Shown here piece by piece: positions 8,955 through 16,848 of a stretch of DNA of 64,000 nt. How positions within the stretch are numbered: position 1 is the first letter of the stretch; each line of letters opens with the position of its first letter. The notes below the pieces were generated by a model that was given only the letters and a program-made list of their open reading frames with translations, searched no databases and was not told where the DNA came from. The translations under genes were made by a program, and so were the position numbers. Source of the DNA: Niveibacterium terrae (lineage in GTDB: Bacteria; Pseudomonadota; Gammaproteobacteria; Burkholderiales; Rhodocyclaceae); NCBI RefSeq assembly GCF_048213115.1, contig NZ_CP172404.1, forward strand, positions 1,178,001 through 1,242,000. Direction: 5' to 3'.

Positions 8955-10922
8955 ATGAGCACTGCGCTTCTCGAATTGAAATCGCTCAGGCGGGAATTCC
9001 CGTCCGGCGAGGAGACGATCACGGTCCTCAAGGATCTCGACCTGACGATAGAGTCCGGCGAGATGGTCGCGATCGTCGGCGCGTCAGGTTCCGGCAAGTC
9101 GACGCTGATGAACATCCTCGGCTGTCTGGACAGGCCGAGCAGCGGCAGCTATCGCGTCGCGGGCCGCCAGACCCGCGAACTCGCCCCCGACGAGCTCGCC
9201 CAGCTGCGCCGCGAGCACTTCGGTTTCGTGTTCCAGCGCTACCACTTGCTGCCCGATCTCACCGCGCTCGGCAACGTCGAGATCCCGGCGATCTACGCAG
9301 GCAAGGACAGGGCGGCGCGCTGTGATCGCGCCGCCGCGCTGCTCGACAAGCTGGGTCTCGCGGACCGGATGGATCACCGGCCCGGTCAGCTCTCGGGCGG
9401 TCAGCAGCAGCGCGTCAGCATCGCGCGGGCGCTGATGAACGGCTGCAACGTGATCCTTGCCGACGAGCCGACCGGGGCGCTCGACCGCCACAGCGGTCAG
9501 GCCGTGATGGCCATCCTCAAGGAACTGAACGCCGAGGGCCACACCGTCATCATCGTGACCCACGACATGCAGATCGCCGAGCATGCGCGGCGGATCATCG
9601 AGATCTCGGACGGCGAGATCATCGCCGACCGCGAGAACACGCAGATCCGCGACGAGGCCGGTGCGGTCGCTCCGCACGCAGTCGTGGATTCCCGGGCGCG
9701 CCAGGCAGCGCTCTGGCGCGCCGACTGGGACAGGCTGACCGAGGCCTTCAAGATGGCGCTGCTGGCGATGGCCGCGCACCGGCTGCGCACCTTCCTGACC
9801 ATGCTGGGCATCATCATCGGCATCGCGTCGGTCGTCTCGGTCGTCGCGCTGGGCCAGGGCTCGCGTCAGCGCATCCTGAAGGACATCAGTTCGCTAGGCA
9901 CGAACACGATAGACATCTATCCGGGCAAGGACTTCGGCGACATGAGGTCGAGCCGGGTGCAGACGCTGCGCCCCGCCGATGCGACGGCGCTCGCCGCCCA
10001 GCCCTATATCGACAGCGTGACGCCGCGCGTGAGCTCCAGCGTCGTGCTGCGCTATGGCAACGTGTCGGTCAATGCGACCGTCAATGGAGTTGGCGAGCAG
10101 TACTTTCGCGTGCGTGGCATGGAGATGGCGGACGGCACGATCTTCGATGCCGCTGGGATACGCAGCCTTGCCCAGGAAGTCGTGATCGACGACAACACGC
10201 GCAAGAAACTCTTTCCCGGAAACGAGAACCCGCTCGGTGCCGTGGTCTTCCTTGGCAGCGTTCCCTGCCGTGTGATCGGCGCCGCGAAAGCGAAAGATAG
10301 CGGTTTTGGCAACAACGACAGCCTGAATCTCTTCGCGCCCTATACGACCGTGATGACCCGGCTCCTCGGGCAGACCTATCTGAAGGGGATGACGGTGCGC
10401 ATCAGCGATGCGGTGCCGACCGATGTCGCCGAGCAAGGGGTCACCCGGATGCTGAGCCAGCGCCACGGGGCCAAGGACTTCTTCGTCTCGAACACCGACT
10501 CGATACGCAAGACGATCGAGAAGACGACCGCGACGATGACTCTGCTCGTCTCGATGATCGCGCTGATCTCGCTTGTCGTCGGCGGCATCGGTGTCATGAA
10601 CATCATGCTGGTTTCGGTCACCGAGCGAACCCAGGAGATCGGTGTGCGGATGGCGGTCGGCGCGCGGCAGGGTGACATCATGCGTCAGTTCCTGATCGAG
10701 GCCGTGCTCGTCTGCCTGCTCGGCGGGGCGATCGGTGTCGGCCTTTCGCTCGCCTTCGGCGCCATTTTTGCGCGCGCCAGCAGCAATTTTGCGATGGTCT
10801 ATTCGACCGCGTCGATTGTCGCCGCCTTCGCGGTATCGACCGCGGTGGGCGTCGCCTTCGGCTTCCTGCCGGCCCGCAACGCCGCGCGCCTCGACCCGGT
10901 GGTCGCGCTCTCAAGGGAATGA
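8955..10922 (+). CDS. macB: MacB-like ABC transporter, ATPase plus FtsX-type permease
   Basis: Inner-membrane motor of the tripartite pump, about 655 aa. The ATPase domain comes first: Walker A GASGSGKST (about 42-50), signature LSGGQQQRV and Walker B ILADEPTGALD. Next is a first transmembrane helix (TFLTMLGIIIGIASVVSVV), a large periplasmic domain (about 300-525), and three C-terminal helices with the FtsX motif GIGVMNIMLVSVTERTQEIG. MacB couples ATP hydrolysis to periplasmic movements that push substrates through TolC-like channels. ATG 8955 was chosen; an in-frame GTG at 8949 overlaps the macA stop. The next gene begins 7 nt after the stop. Confidence 0.9.
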   Translation: MSTALLELKSLRREFPSGEETITVLKDLDLTIESGEMVAIVGASGSGKSTLMNILGCLDRPSSGSYRVAGRQTRELAPDELAQLRREHFGFVFQRYHLLPDLTALGNVEIPAIYAGKDRAARCDRAAALLDKLGLADRMDHRPGQLSGGQQQRVSIARALMNGCNVILADEPTGALDRHSGQAVMAILKELNAEGHTVIIVTHDMQIAEHARRIIEISDGEIIADRENTQIRDEAGAVAPHAVVDSRARQAALWRADWDRLTEAFKMALLAMAAHRLRTFLTMLGIIIGIASVVSVVALGQGSRQRILKDISSLGTNTIDIYPGKDFGDMRSSRVQTLRPADATALAAQPYIDSVTPRVSSSVVLRYGNVSVNATVNGVGEQYFRVRGMEMADGTIFDAAGIRSLAQEVVIDDNTRKKLFPGNENPLGAVVFLGSVPCRVIGAAKAKDSGFGNNDSLNLFAPYTTVMTRLLGQTYLKGMTVRISDAVPTDVAEQGVTRMLSQRHGAKDFFVSNTDSIRKTIEKTTATMTLLVSMIALISLVVGGIGVMNIMLVSVTERTQEIGVRMAVGARQGDIMRQFLIEAVLVCLLGGAIGVGLSLAFGAIFARASSNFAMVYSTASIVAAFAVSTAVGVAFGFLPARNAARLDPVVALSRE

Positions 10923-10929
10923 AGCCGGA

Positions 10930-12309
10930 ATGAACAGCAAGATCCGAATCAGCAGCCTCGCGCTGGCGCTCGTTTTGACCGGGTGTGGCGGACTCGTCAG
11001 AACGCCTTACTCCGCTCCGGCCATCGAAGCTCCGGCGCGCTGGCAGCATGCGTCGCGCGAGGGCGCCGCGCTGGTCGATTCCCCGTGGTGGAAAGCCTTC
11101 GGCGACGCCCGGCTCGACGCCTTGATCGAGAGAGTTCTTGCGAACAACAACGATCTGGCGGCGGCCGGAATCGTGGTCAAGAAAGCCTGGCTGCAGGCAG
11201 GCCTGGCGGCCGACAAGCAGAATCCCGCGCTGTCGGCGAGCCTCGCCGCGAGCCGGAGCCGCGAGCTGAGCCACGACAAGACGACAAGCAGCGCCTATTC
11301 GGCCACCGCCTCGGTCAGCTATGAAGTCGATCTGTGGGGCAGGCTCGCGAGTGCGCGCGACGCGGCCGAGTGGGAGGCTAAGGCCAGCGAGCAGGACCGG
11401 GCGGACACCGCCTGGGCGCTCGCCGCGACGACCGCCAAACTCTACTGGCAGATCGCCTGGCTGAATCAGCGGATAGAACTGGGTGAGCAGAACATCGCCT
11501 ATGGGCAGAAGGCGCTGGCGATCGCACGCGGCAAGCGCGAAGCCGGAGCCATCTCGGGTGTCGACGTGCTGCAGGCCGAACAGACCCTCGCAAGCCAGCA
11601 GGCGAGTTTGAGCGATCTCGTCCAGCAGCGGGTCGAAGCGCGCAATGCCTTGTCCATCCTGTTCAACGCGCCTCCCGGGCAGAGCTTTGTCGTTCCGGAT
11701 CGCCTGCCCGAGGCCGAATTGCCGAGCGTCGAGGCGGGGCTTCCCGCCGCGCTGCTGGGCCGGCGGCCCGACCTTCAGGCCGCCGAGCTGCGCCTGCGCG
11801 AGACGCTGGCGACGGGCGATGCGACCCGGGCGAGCTACTACCCGGGGTTTTCGCTGACCGGATCGCTGGGCAGCAGCAGCGCGGCCTTGTCCGATCTGAT
11901 CAAGAATCCGCTCGGCACTCTGGGCGCATCTCTGAGCCTGCCTTTCCTGCAGTGGAACGAGATGAAGCTCTCGACCAGGGTAGCTCAGGCCGACTATGAA
12001 AAAGCGGTGATCAGTTTTCGCCAGAGCCTCTATGCGGCGATGAGCGATGTCGAGAACGCGTTGTCGGCGAGAAGTCAGTACTCGGCGCAGAGCGCGATGC
12101 TGCAGAGCTCTTTCGCTGCCGCACAGAAGATCGAGACGATTTACGAAACCCAGTATCGGCTTGGTGCCGTGCCGATGAAGACCTGGCTCGATGCGCAGCA
12201 GACCCGCCGTGAAGCTGAAGTTGCGCTGCTCGCGAACCGCTATCAGAGGCTCGTCAATCACGTCACGCTGATCCAGGCGCTGGGCGGCAGCGCTTCGGGC
12301 GGGATCTAG
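10930..12309 (+). CDS. Outer-membrane efflux lipoprotein, NodT/TolC family
   Basis: This 459-aa outer-membrane factor completes the MacAB pump. A signal peptide ends in a lipobox (LVLTGC, Cys at about 18), as in OprM/NodT-type channels. Two repeats of the TolC fold follow, each with long coiled-coil helices and a short barrel segment. Family marks include DSPWWKAFGDARLD, YEVDLWGR and LLGRRPDLQAAE. ATG 10930 follows the macB stop by 7 bases, with a weak GGA-type ribosome site. A longer upstream open frame inside macB is not supported. A 13-bp hairpin after the stop marks the operon end. Confidence 0.9.
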   Translation: MNSKIRISSLALALVLTGCGGLVRTPYSAPAIEAPARWQHASREGAALVDSPWWKAFGDARLDALIERVLANNNDLAAAGIVVKKAWLQAGLAADKQNPALSASLAASRSRELSHDKTTSSAYSATASVSYEVDLWGRLASARDAAEWEAKASEQDRADTAWALAATTAKLYWQIAWLNQRIELGEQNIAYGQKALAIARGKREAGAISGVDVLQAEQTLASQQASLSDLVQQRVEARNALSILFNAPPGQSFVVPDRLPEAELPSVEAGLPAALLGRRPDLQAAELRLRETLATGDATRASYYPGFSLTGSLGSSSAALSDLIKNPLGTLGASLSLPFLQWNEMKLSTRVAQADYEKAVISFRQSLYAAMSDVENALSARSQYSAQSAMLQSSFAAAQKIETIYETQYRLGAVPMKTWLDAQQTRREAEVALLANRYQRLVNHVTLIQALGGSASGGI

Positions 12310-12313
12310 TGGG

Positions 12314-12346
12314 CGCTGAGCCAGGCGCAGCGTGCCTGGCTCAGCG
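12314..12346. terminator. Convergent hairpin terminator between the efflux operon and creD
   Basis: A perfect 13-bp inverted repeat, CGCTGAGCCAGGC with GCCTGGCTCAGCG, surrounds a 7-nt loop. It sits between the convergent stops at 12309 and 12354. There is no long T-tract on either side, so efficiency is uncertain. Confidence 0.65.
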
Positions 12347-12353
12347 AGAAGCG

Positions 12354-13712
12354 CTATTGTTCCCCGGGTACTGAAGCGGATGCCACATCAGTGTTGCTGG
12401 CGAGCTGCTTGTGCCAGTCGACTTTGCGGGTGCCTATCATCACGCAGGCGAGCAGGGCGAAGAGCAGCAGGCTGCCCATCAGCAGCGCGTTCTGCTCCGA
12501 GAGCAGGATCACATAGATCGCGCTGTAGAGCACGCCCAGACCCACGGTGAAACCACCGGCAAGCCACGCGCTGCGCAGAAGCTGGGCGCTGTAGAAACCG
12601 ATCAGCAGCACGCAGGCGCTCCCCGCGGCGAGGTAGGCCGGGCCGAAGCCGATCTGCTCGGAGAGCGAGAGCAGGAGCAGGAAGAAGATCAGCAGCGCGG
12701 CGCCGACCAGCAGGTAATTGAGCGGGTGCAGCCTGAGGCGGCGCAGCATCTCGAAGAGCAGGAAAGCGCCCAGGGTCAGCAGGATGAACAGTTCCGAATA
12801 CTTGCTGGCGCGATCGGACATCGAGTAGATATCGACGGGGTCGATCAGGCTGACCGAGAAGGGTTCGGCTTTAAGCGTTCGCCCTGCGTCTGTCTCCCAG
12901 GCCTGGCGTGCCAGGGAGGCGACGCCATTGATCTGCCATTCGGCTTCGAAGCCCTTGTCGCCGACCTTGCGATTGACCGGCAGGAAACGGCCTCCGAAGG
13001 AGGGGTGCGGCCAGTCCGAGCGCAGGCCGACCGTGGTCTCGCGCCCCAGAGGCAGCATCGCGAAGCTGTCGGTGCCGGCGATCTGCAGGTCGGCCCTGAT
13101 GTTCAGGGTCTTGCCGAGCAGCGCGGCAAAGTTCGGCAGGGCGGCATTGACGCCGGTTGCCGGTGTCTTCAGACCGGTTCCCGCCTCGATGCGCAGGGGC
13201 TCGCCTCCCTGCGAAATCCTGAGCTGACGGATGCCGCGCGGATCGCTGAGCGCGATGATCAGCTGGGCGCCTTCAATCTCGATGCGCGAGTCCGGGTGGC
13301 TGTGGGACAGATCCTCGGCGGTCGGCATCCGCAGCGTGCTCTGCAGGCTGCCGCCGAGCAGATAGGTGTTGATCCGGAACACGCCGCGGTAGCGGGTCTC
13401 GTTGTGCAGCGTTCCGCTGAGCTTGAGCGCTTCGGGCAGGAACAGCTTTTCACCGCGTTCGAGCAGATCTTCCTTGCGGATCAGTTTGCCCTTGTCGTCG
13501 AAGACCGGCCGGGTGAAGCGTTCGGCATAGCGGACCATCAGCACCGGGCCGGCCAGGGTTTGCGATTCGGCGAGGCTCGCGGCGATCGATTCCTGGGCGG
13601 AGGAGCGGTTCGCGATCCGGTCGAGCACGACGCCGCGAATCAGATGACCGGCGAGCAGCAGGATGCCGACGAGCGTGACGAGGACCAGAAGTTTGCGGCT
13701 CAGGCTACGCAT
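12354..13712 (-). CDS. creD: CreD inner-membrane protein
   Basis: This 452-aa polytopic membrane protein is the classic target of the CreBC two-component system. In enterics and Aeromonas it is linked to envelope stress, colicin tolerance and beta-lactam response, but its biochemical role is unknown. One N-terminal helix (about 8-27) precedes a large periplasmic domain with LAGPVLMVRYAERF near residue 53. At least five C-terminal helices follow from about residue 305. The gene lies downstream of creC and shares its orientation. A CreB-tag match lies 172 bp upstream of the start, and a small 36-codon ORF overlaps the start. Confidence 0.93.
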   Translation of the reverse strand: MRSLSRKLLVLVTLVGILLLAGHLIRGVVLDRIANRSSAQESIAASLAESQTLAGPVLMVRYAERFTRPVFDDKGKLIRKEDLLERGEKLFLPEALKLSGTLHNETRYRGVFRINTYLLGGSLQSTLRMPTAEDLSHSHPDSRIEIEGAQLIIALSDPRGIRQLRISQGGEPLRIEAGTGLKTPATGVNAALPNFAALLGKTLNIRADLQIAGTDSFAMLPLGRETTVGLRSDWPHPSFGGRFLPVNRKVGDKGFEAEWQINGVASLARQAWETDAGRTLKAEPFSVSLIDPVDIYSMSDRASKYSELFILLTLGAFLLFEMLRRLRLHPLNYLLVGAALLIFFLLLLSLSEQIGFGPAYLAAGSACVLLIGFYSAQLLRSAWLAGGFTVGLGVLYSAIYVILLSEQNALLMGSLLLFALLACVMIGTRKVDWHKQLASNTDVASASVPGEQ

Positions 13713-13815
13713 GTTCGCTCTCCCTCGCGCTGTTCAGTGAGGGCAGACCCGCGCTCCTGGGAGTCTCCGCTGGGGCGGGGGTGACGGGCGGTTTGCTGTG
13801 GCGGTGTTGGGACAT
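13705..13815 (-). CDS. Possible 36-aa leader ORF overlapping the creD start
   Basis: An ATG at 13815 follows AAGGA with a 7-nt gap, a good ribosome site. The frame codes MSQHRHSKPPVTPAPAETPR and then 16 more residues, ending in a TAG that lies just inside creD (ATGCGTAG). The peptide is His/Pro/Ser-rich with no membrane segment. It resembles no family I know. It may serve only to couple translation into creD, or may not be made. Confidence 0.4.
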   Translation of the reverse strand: MSQHRHSKPPVTPAPAETPRSAGLPSLNSARESEHA

Positions 13816-13857
13816 CAGGGCATCCTTGGTTTTATGACGCGGCCAAGGATGATGGCT

Positions 13858-15324
13858 TCATGTCAGCGCACGATGAGATCTGCGTGAAGAGACGGTGAAG
13901 AGCGGGAATTCGAGGCAGGCGAGGGCGCCGCCCTCGGGGTGATTGGCGAGCGTGAGCCGGCCGTGATGGCGGCGCGCGACTTCCTGGACGATCGCCAGCC
14001 CCAGGCCCGAGCCCTTGCTGCCATCGGGGCGGGGCAGAGCGTAGAAGCGCTCGAAAAGATGCGGCAGCGCGTAGTCGGGAATGCCTGCGCCCCGGTCGCG
14101 AACCTGGATGCTCAGCTCCTTGCCCTGGCGGACGAGACTGAGCGTGATCGTGCTGCCGTCGGGCGCGTGATCGATCGCGTTGTCGAGCAGATTGCCCAGA
14201 GCCAGCGCAAGGTTCTCGCACTCGGCATGGAGGGGGGGAAGCGTCTCCCCGGCTGCGAATTCGCAGCGGATCTTCCGCGCATCGGCGCGCGCCTGGCGGG
14301 CCGCGAGCAATTCCGTGGCGATTGCCTGCAGATCGCAGGGCTCGGCCGATTCGCGCAGCGGGCCCGACTCCAGTTTCGAGAGCGCGAGCATCCGGTTCAC
14401 GCAGTCAGTCATGCGCTGGCTTTGGCTCAGGACATGGGCGGCGAAGCGCCGACGCTCGGCCTCGGGCAGTTGCACCTCGCCGAGGATCTCGCCCGCGCCG
14501 CGCAAGGCCGCGAGCGGACTCTTCAGCTCGTGAGTCAGCGCCTGCACGGTGCGCTCGACGTACTGCCGGCCTTCGAGCTTCTCGCGCATCGCCTCCATCG
14601 CCCGGGCGAGATCGGAGATCTCCTGGCCGCCGCCGGTGGGCGGCTCGGCGGCCTTGCCGGCCGCGACAGCCTGCGCATAGCGGCGCAGGCGGCGGATCGA
14701 GCCGGTGAGCCAGAGCGTGACCGCCAGACCGATCAAGGCCGAGCCACCGAGCAGCCAGGCACCGTGGCGCACGATCGTGTCTTCGCTGTGGTGGATGATC
14801 GGCAGCAGCGTGCTCTCCCGCTTGGCGACCGAGAGCACGCCGATCGTGCGTGGGCCGTCGCGGATCGGTGCGGCGACGTAAAAGACCGAGCTGTCCTTGT
14901 CGTTCTCCCTGATGTGGGAGGAGCGCGCGCCATATTCGCCGCGCAAGGTGCGGCGGATGTCCTGCCAGTTCGAGTAATCCATCCCCTCCGCGCGATGCTC
15001 CGAGTCGTAGCGGACGATGCCCTTCGCATCGGTGACGATGACGCGAAAGTCCAGGCTGGTCTTGTGAAAGTGAAAGATCCGCGCATCGACGGCGCGAGCG
15101 TGGTAGGACGCCACGCGCTCAGCGAAACGACCGTTCCCGATCCGGCCGGCGACGAGATCGTCGGTCGCCATCTCGGCGAGGATGTTCGCGGTATCGACCA
15201 TGCTCTCCTCGATCGCCTGCTTCACGCTGGGCCTGACCTCGGCGACGAAGATACGCAGCACGAAGAAGGCCGCGAGGCCCACGATCAGGAAGTAACCGAG
15301 CAGCACGCGCAGCGGCAGGTTCAT
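13858..15324 (-). CDS. creC: CreC sensor histidine kinase
   Basis: This 488-aa membrane kinase is paired with CreB. The first transmembrane helix (about 7-27) and second (about 188-208) enclose a periplasmic sensor domain, then a HAMP segment. The H-box is ALTHELKSPLAAL (phospho-His near residue 262). The ATPase has an N-box (NLLDNAIDHAP), G1 (DRGAGIPDYALPHLF) and G2 (GSGLGLAIVQEV). Its start overlaps the creB stop as ATGA, so the two are translated together. In E. coli CreC senses growth in minimal medium or on fermentation products; the signal here is unknown. The last codons contain the CreB-tag match at 13884-13899. Confidence 0.93.
   Translation of the reverse strand: MNLPLRVLLGYFLIVGLAAFFVLRIFVAEVRPSVKQAIEESMVDTANILAEMATDDLVAGRIGNGRFAERVASYHARAVDARIFHFHKTSLDFRVIVTDAKGIVRYDSEHRAEGMDYSNWQDIRRTLRGEYGARSSHIRENDKDSSVFYVAAPIRDGPRTIGVLSVAKRESTLLPIIHHSEDTIVRHGAWLLGGSALIGLAVTLWLTGSIRRLRRYAQAVAAGKAAEPPTGGGQEISDLARAMEAMREKLEGRQYVERTVQALTHELKSPLAALRGAGEILGEVQLPEAERRRFAAHVLSQSQRMTDCVNRMLALSKLESGPLRESAEPCDLQAIATELLAARQARADARKIRCEFAAGETLPPLHAECENLALALGNLLDNAIDHAPDGSTITLSLVRQGKELSIQVRDRGAGIPDYALPHLFERFYALPRPDGSKGSGLGLAIVQEVARRHHGRLTLANHPEGGALACLEFPLFTVSSRRSHRALT
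13884..13899 (-). promoter_or_regulatory. CreB recognition tag (TTCAC-N6-TTCAC) upstream of creD
   Basis: Read on the minus strand this is TTCAC, six bases, TTCAC, an exact match to the cre tag reported for CreB-regulated promoters in enterobacteria and Aeromonas. It overlaps the last codons of creC (LFTVSS) and precedes creD by 172 bp in the right orientation. That suggests a separate CreB-driven promoter for creD, beyond read-through from creBC. Confidence 0.6.
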
Positions 15325-16001
15325 CGCGAAAGCGAATAGCCCAGCCCGCGGTGGGTCTGAATCGGATCGAGTTCGGAGGAGATCTCGCGCAGCTTGGCGC
15401 GCAGGGTCTTGATGTGGGTGTCGACGGTGCGGTCGCAGCTGTCGCTATCCCTTCCCCAGACCGAATCGAGCAGCTGTTCGCGGGAGAACACCCGACCGGG
15501 GTTGAGCAGCAGGTGGCGCAGCAGCAGGTACTCGTAGCGGGTCAGCGCCAGCGCGTCTTTGCCCATGCGAACCTGGGCCGCGGCTTCGTCGAGCTCCAGC
15601 GCGGGAGTCTCAGGGGGAGACTGGGTATGCAGCGCTCCGGAGCGGCGCAGCATCACACGCAGGCGGGCCGCGACCTCGCGCGGGCTGAATGGTTTGGCGA
15701 CGTAGTCGTCGGCGCCGATCTCGAAGCCCAGCACCCGGTCGATCTCCTCGCTGCGTGCGGTCAGGAACATCACCGGCAGCGCGGCATCCTTTGCCCGGAT
15801 GCGCCGGCAGACTTCGAAGCCGGAGAGGTCGGGCAGGCCGACATCGAGCACCGCGACCGCGATCCCGCCCTGCTCGATGCGCGCCAGTGCTTCGCCTCCC
15901 GTGCTCACATGGCAGGGGGAAAAGCCCTCGCTTTTCAGGGTCCAGGCAAGGGTGTCGGCAATCGCGGGTTCGTCTTCAACGAGCAGGATTACGGGAGTCA
16001 T
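15321..16001 (-). CDS. creB: CreB response regulator, OmpR/PhoB family
   Basis: This 226-aa protein has a receiver domain with acidic pocket VEDEP (residues 8-12), phospho-acceptor Asp53 in VLDVGLPDL, and the conserved Lys in YVAKPFSPREV. A winged-helix DNA-binding domain follows (LTRYEYLLLRHLLLNPGRVF, then DRTVDTHIKTLRAKL). It is the first gene of creB-creC-creD. E. coli has creA upstream; here the upstream neighbour is an unrelated PUD-domain gene and no creA is in the window. Confidence 0.93.
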   Translation of the reverse strand: MTPVILLVEDEPAIADTLAWTLKSEGFSPCHVSTGGEALARIEQGGIAVAVLDVGLPDLSGFEVCRRIRAKDAALPVMFLTARSEEIDRVLGFEIGADDYVAKPFSPREVAARLRVMLRRSGALHTQSPPETPALELDEAAAQVRMGKDALALTRYEYLLLRHLLLNPGRVFSREQLLDSVWGRDSDSCDRTVDTHIKTLRAKLREISSELDPIQTHRGLGYSLSR

Positions 16002-16063
16002 CGCAGCATTTTCGATGAGAAGGCCGGGAAGGGCAATCGCTGCGATCCGCTCTGTCGCAATGA

Positions 16064-16094
16064 AAAAAGCCGTTCGGAAACCGAACGGCTTTTT
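16064..16094 (-). terminator. Rho-independent terminator after the PUD-domain gene
   Basis: The stem GCCGTTCGG/CCGAACGGC is flanked by A5 and T5, extending it to 14 bp around an AAA loop. It is bidirectional in form but lies 31 bp past the PUD gene stop and 63 bp before the creB start, so it isolates creBCD from that gene. Confidence 0.9.
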
Positions 16095-16124
16095 GACCGG
16101 GGCAGCGGGGCTGCCGGACAGGTC

Positions 16125-16577
16125 TTATTGGGCGCGCGCCTTGACGGCTTCTTCCTTGGACGTGTAGATCTTCACGTCACCGGAGTTCACCCAGATCTGC
16201 TTGGTCGTGTTGCCATCGAACCATTGATCCTTGCCGCCTTGTTCCTTCGCATCACCCTTGTGGATGATGTAATTCACCGCGGCGGCTGAACCGAATTCCT
16301 TCAGAGGCAGGTGGAAATAGATGCTGCCGTCTTCGCTCTTGCCCTTCGGCTTGATCGGGCCGAACCAGTCGCAGCCGTCGATCGGGGTGCCGCGGCCGCT
16401 GCCCGGAACGCCGTTCCACGCGTGTACGCCCCACGAGCCGTACTTGCCGTCGGCGCGCCAGTAGTTGATCGAGACAAAGCCGTCAGGCGGATCCGAGGGT
16501 TCGCCAGCGAAGGAGGGCAGCGCGATGGCTGCGAAAGTCAGGGCTGCGACAGCTTGCAGGAAGAAACGCTTGTTCAT
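16125..16577 (-). CDS. Secreted single-domain PUD (pullulanase-associated domain) protein
   Basis: This 150-aa exported protein has a Sec signal peptide (MNKRFFLQAVAAL to ALPSFA). The mature part is essentially one pullulanase-associated domain: INYWRADGKYGSWGVHAWNG, then GCDWFGPIKPKG and YFHLPL near the middle, and KDQWFDGNTTKQIWVNSGD at the end. PUD domains are thought to bind starch-like glucans and usually sit in large debranching enzymes; here no catalytic domain is attached. ATG 16577 is preferred over a longer frame from 16616 because GAGGA precedes it by about 10 nt and the signal peptide starts there. It is monocistronic. Confidence 0.8.
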   Translation of the reverse strand: MNKRFFLQAVAALTFAAIALPSFAGEPSDPPDGFVSINYWRADGKYGSWGVHAWNGVPGSGRGTPIDGCDWFGPIKPKGKSEDGSIYFHLPLKEFGSAAAVNYIIHKGDAKEQGGKDQWFDGNTTKQIWVNSGDVKIYTSKEEAVKARAQ

Positions 16578-16794
16578 TATGTATCCATCCTCTTTGGTTA
16601 CTAACGGGAGTTTCATCGCGCGCAGTTTGATTTTTTGTCACTTCGTTCAGCCAGGCTACGCCTGTCCGACTTATGCTCTATCGATCATCCGGGAGTCCGC
16701 GCCCTAAGGCTGTCGAGCTCCTCCAGTGCGTAGATTACCAGCCCTTGGGCTTCTTGTGGATGTGCAATAGTGCAAATCCGGGCCGGAACCGGGC
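16578..16794. promoter_or_regulatory. Upstream region of the PUD-domain gene
   Basis: About 217 bp between the PUD gene start and the fba terminator. It is more AT-rich near 16620-16640 and should carry the PUD promoter on the minus strand. No specific operator or small gene was recognised. Confidence 0.35.
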
Positions 16795-16830
16795 AAAAAA
16801 AACGCGCCGTCCCTTGCGGGAGCGGCGCGT
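16795..16830 (-). terminator. Rho-independent terminator of the glycolytic block (after fba)
   Basis: On the minus strand ACGCGCCG and CGGCGCGT pair, with an inner TCCC/GGGA stem, followed by a run of eight T. It begins 19 bp after the fba stop and should end the tkt-to-fba transcripts. Confidence 0.9.
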
Positions 16831-16848
16831 CTTTTCGAGGCGGTCGAA

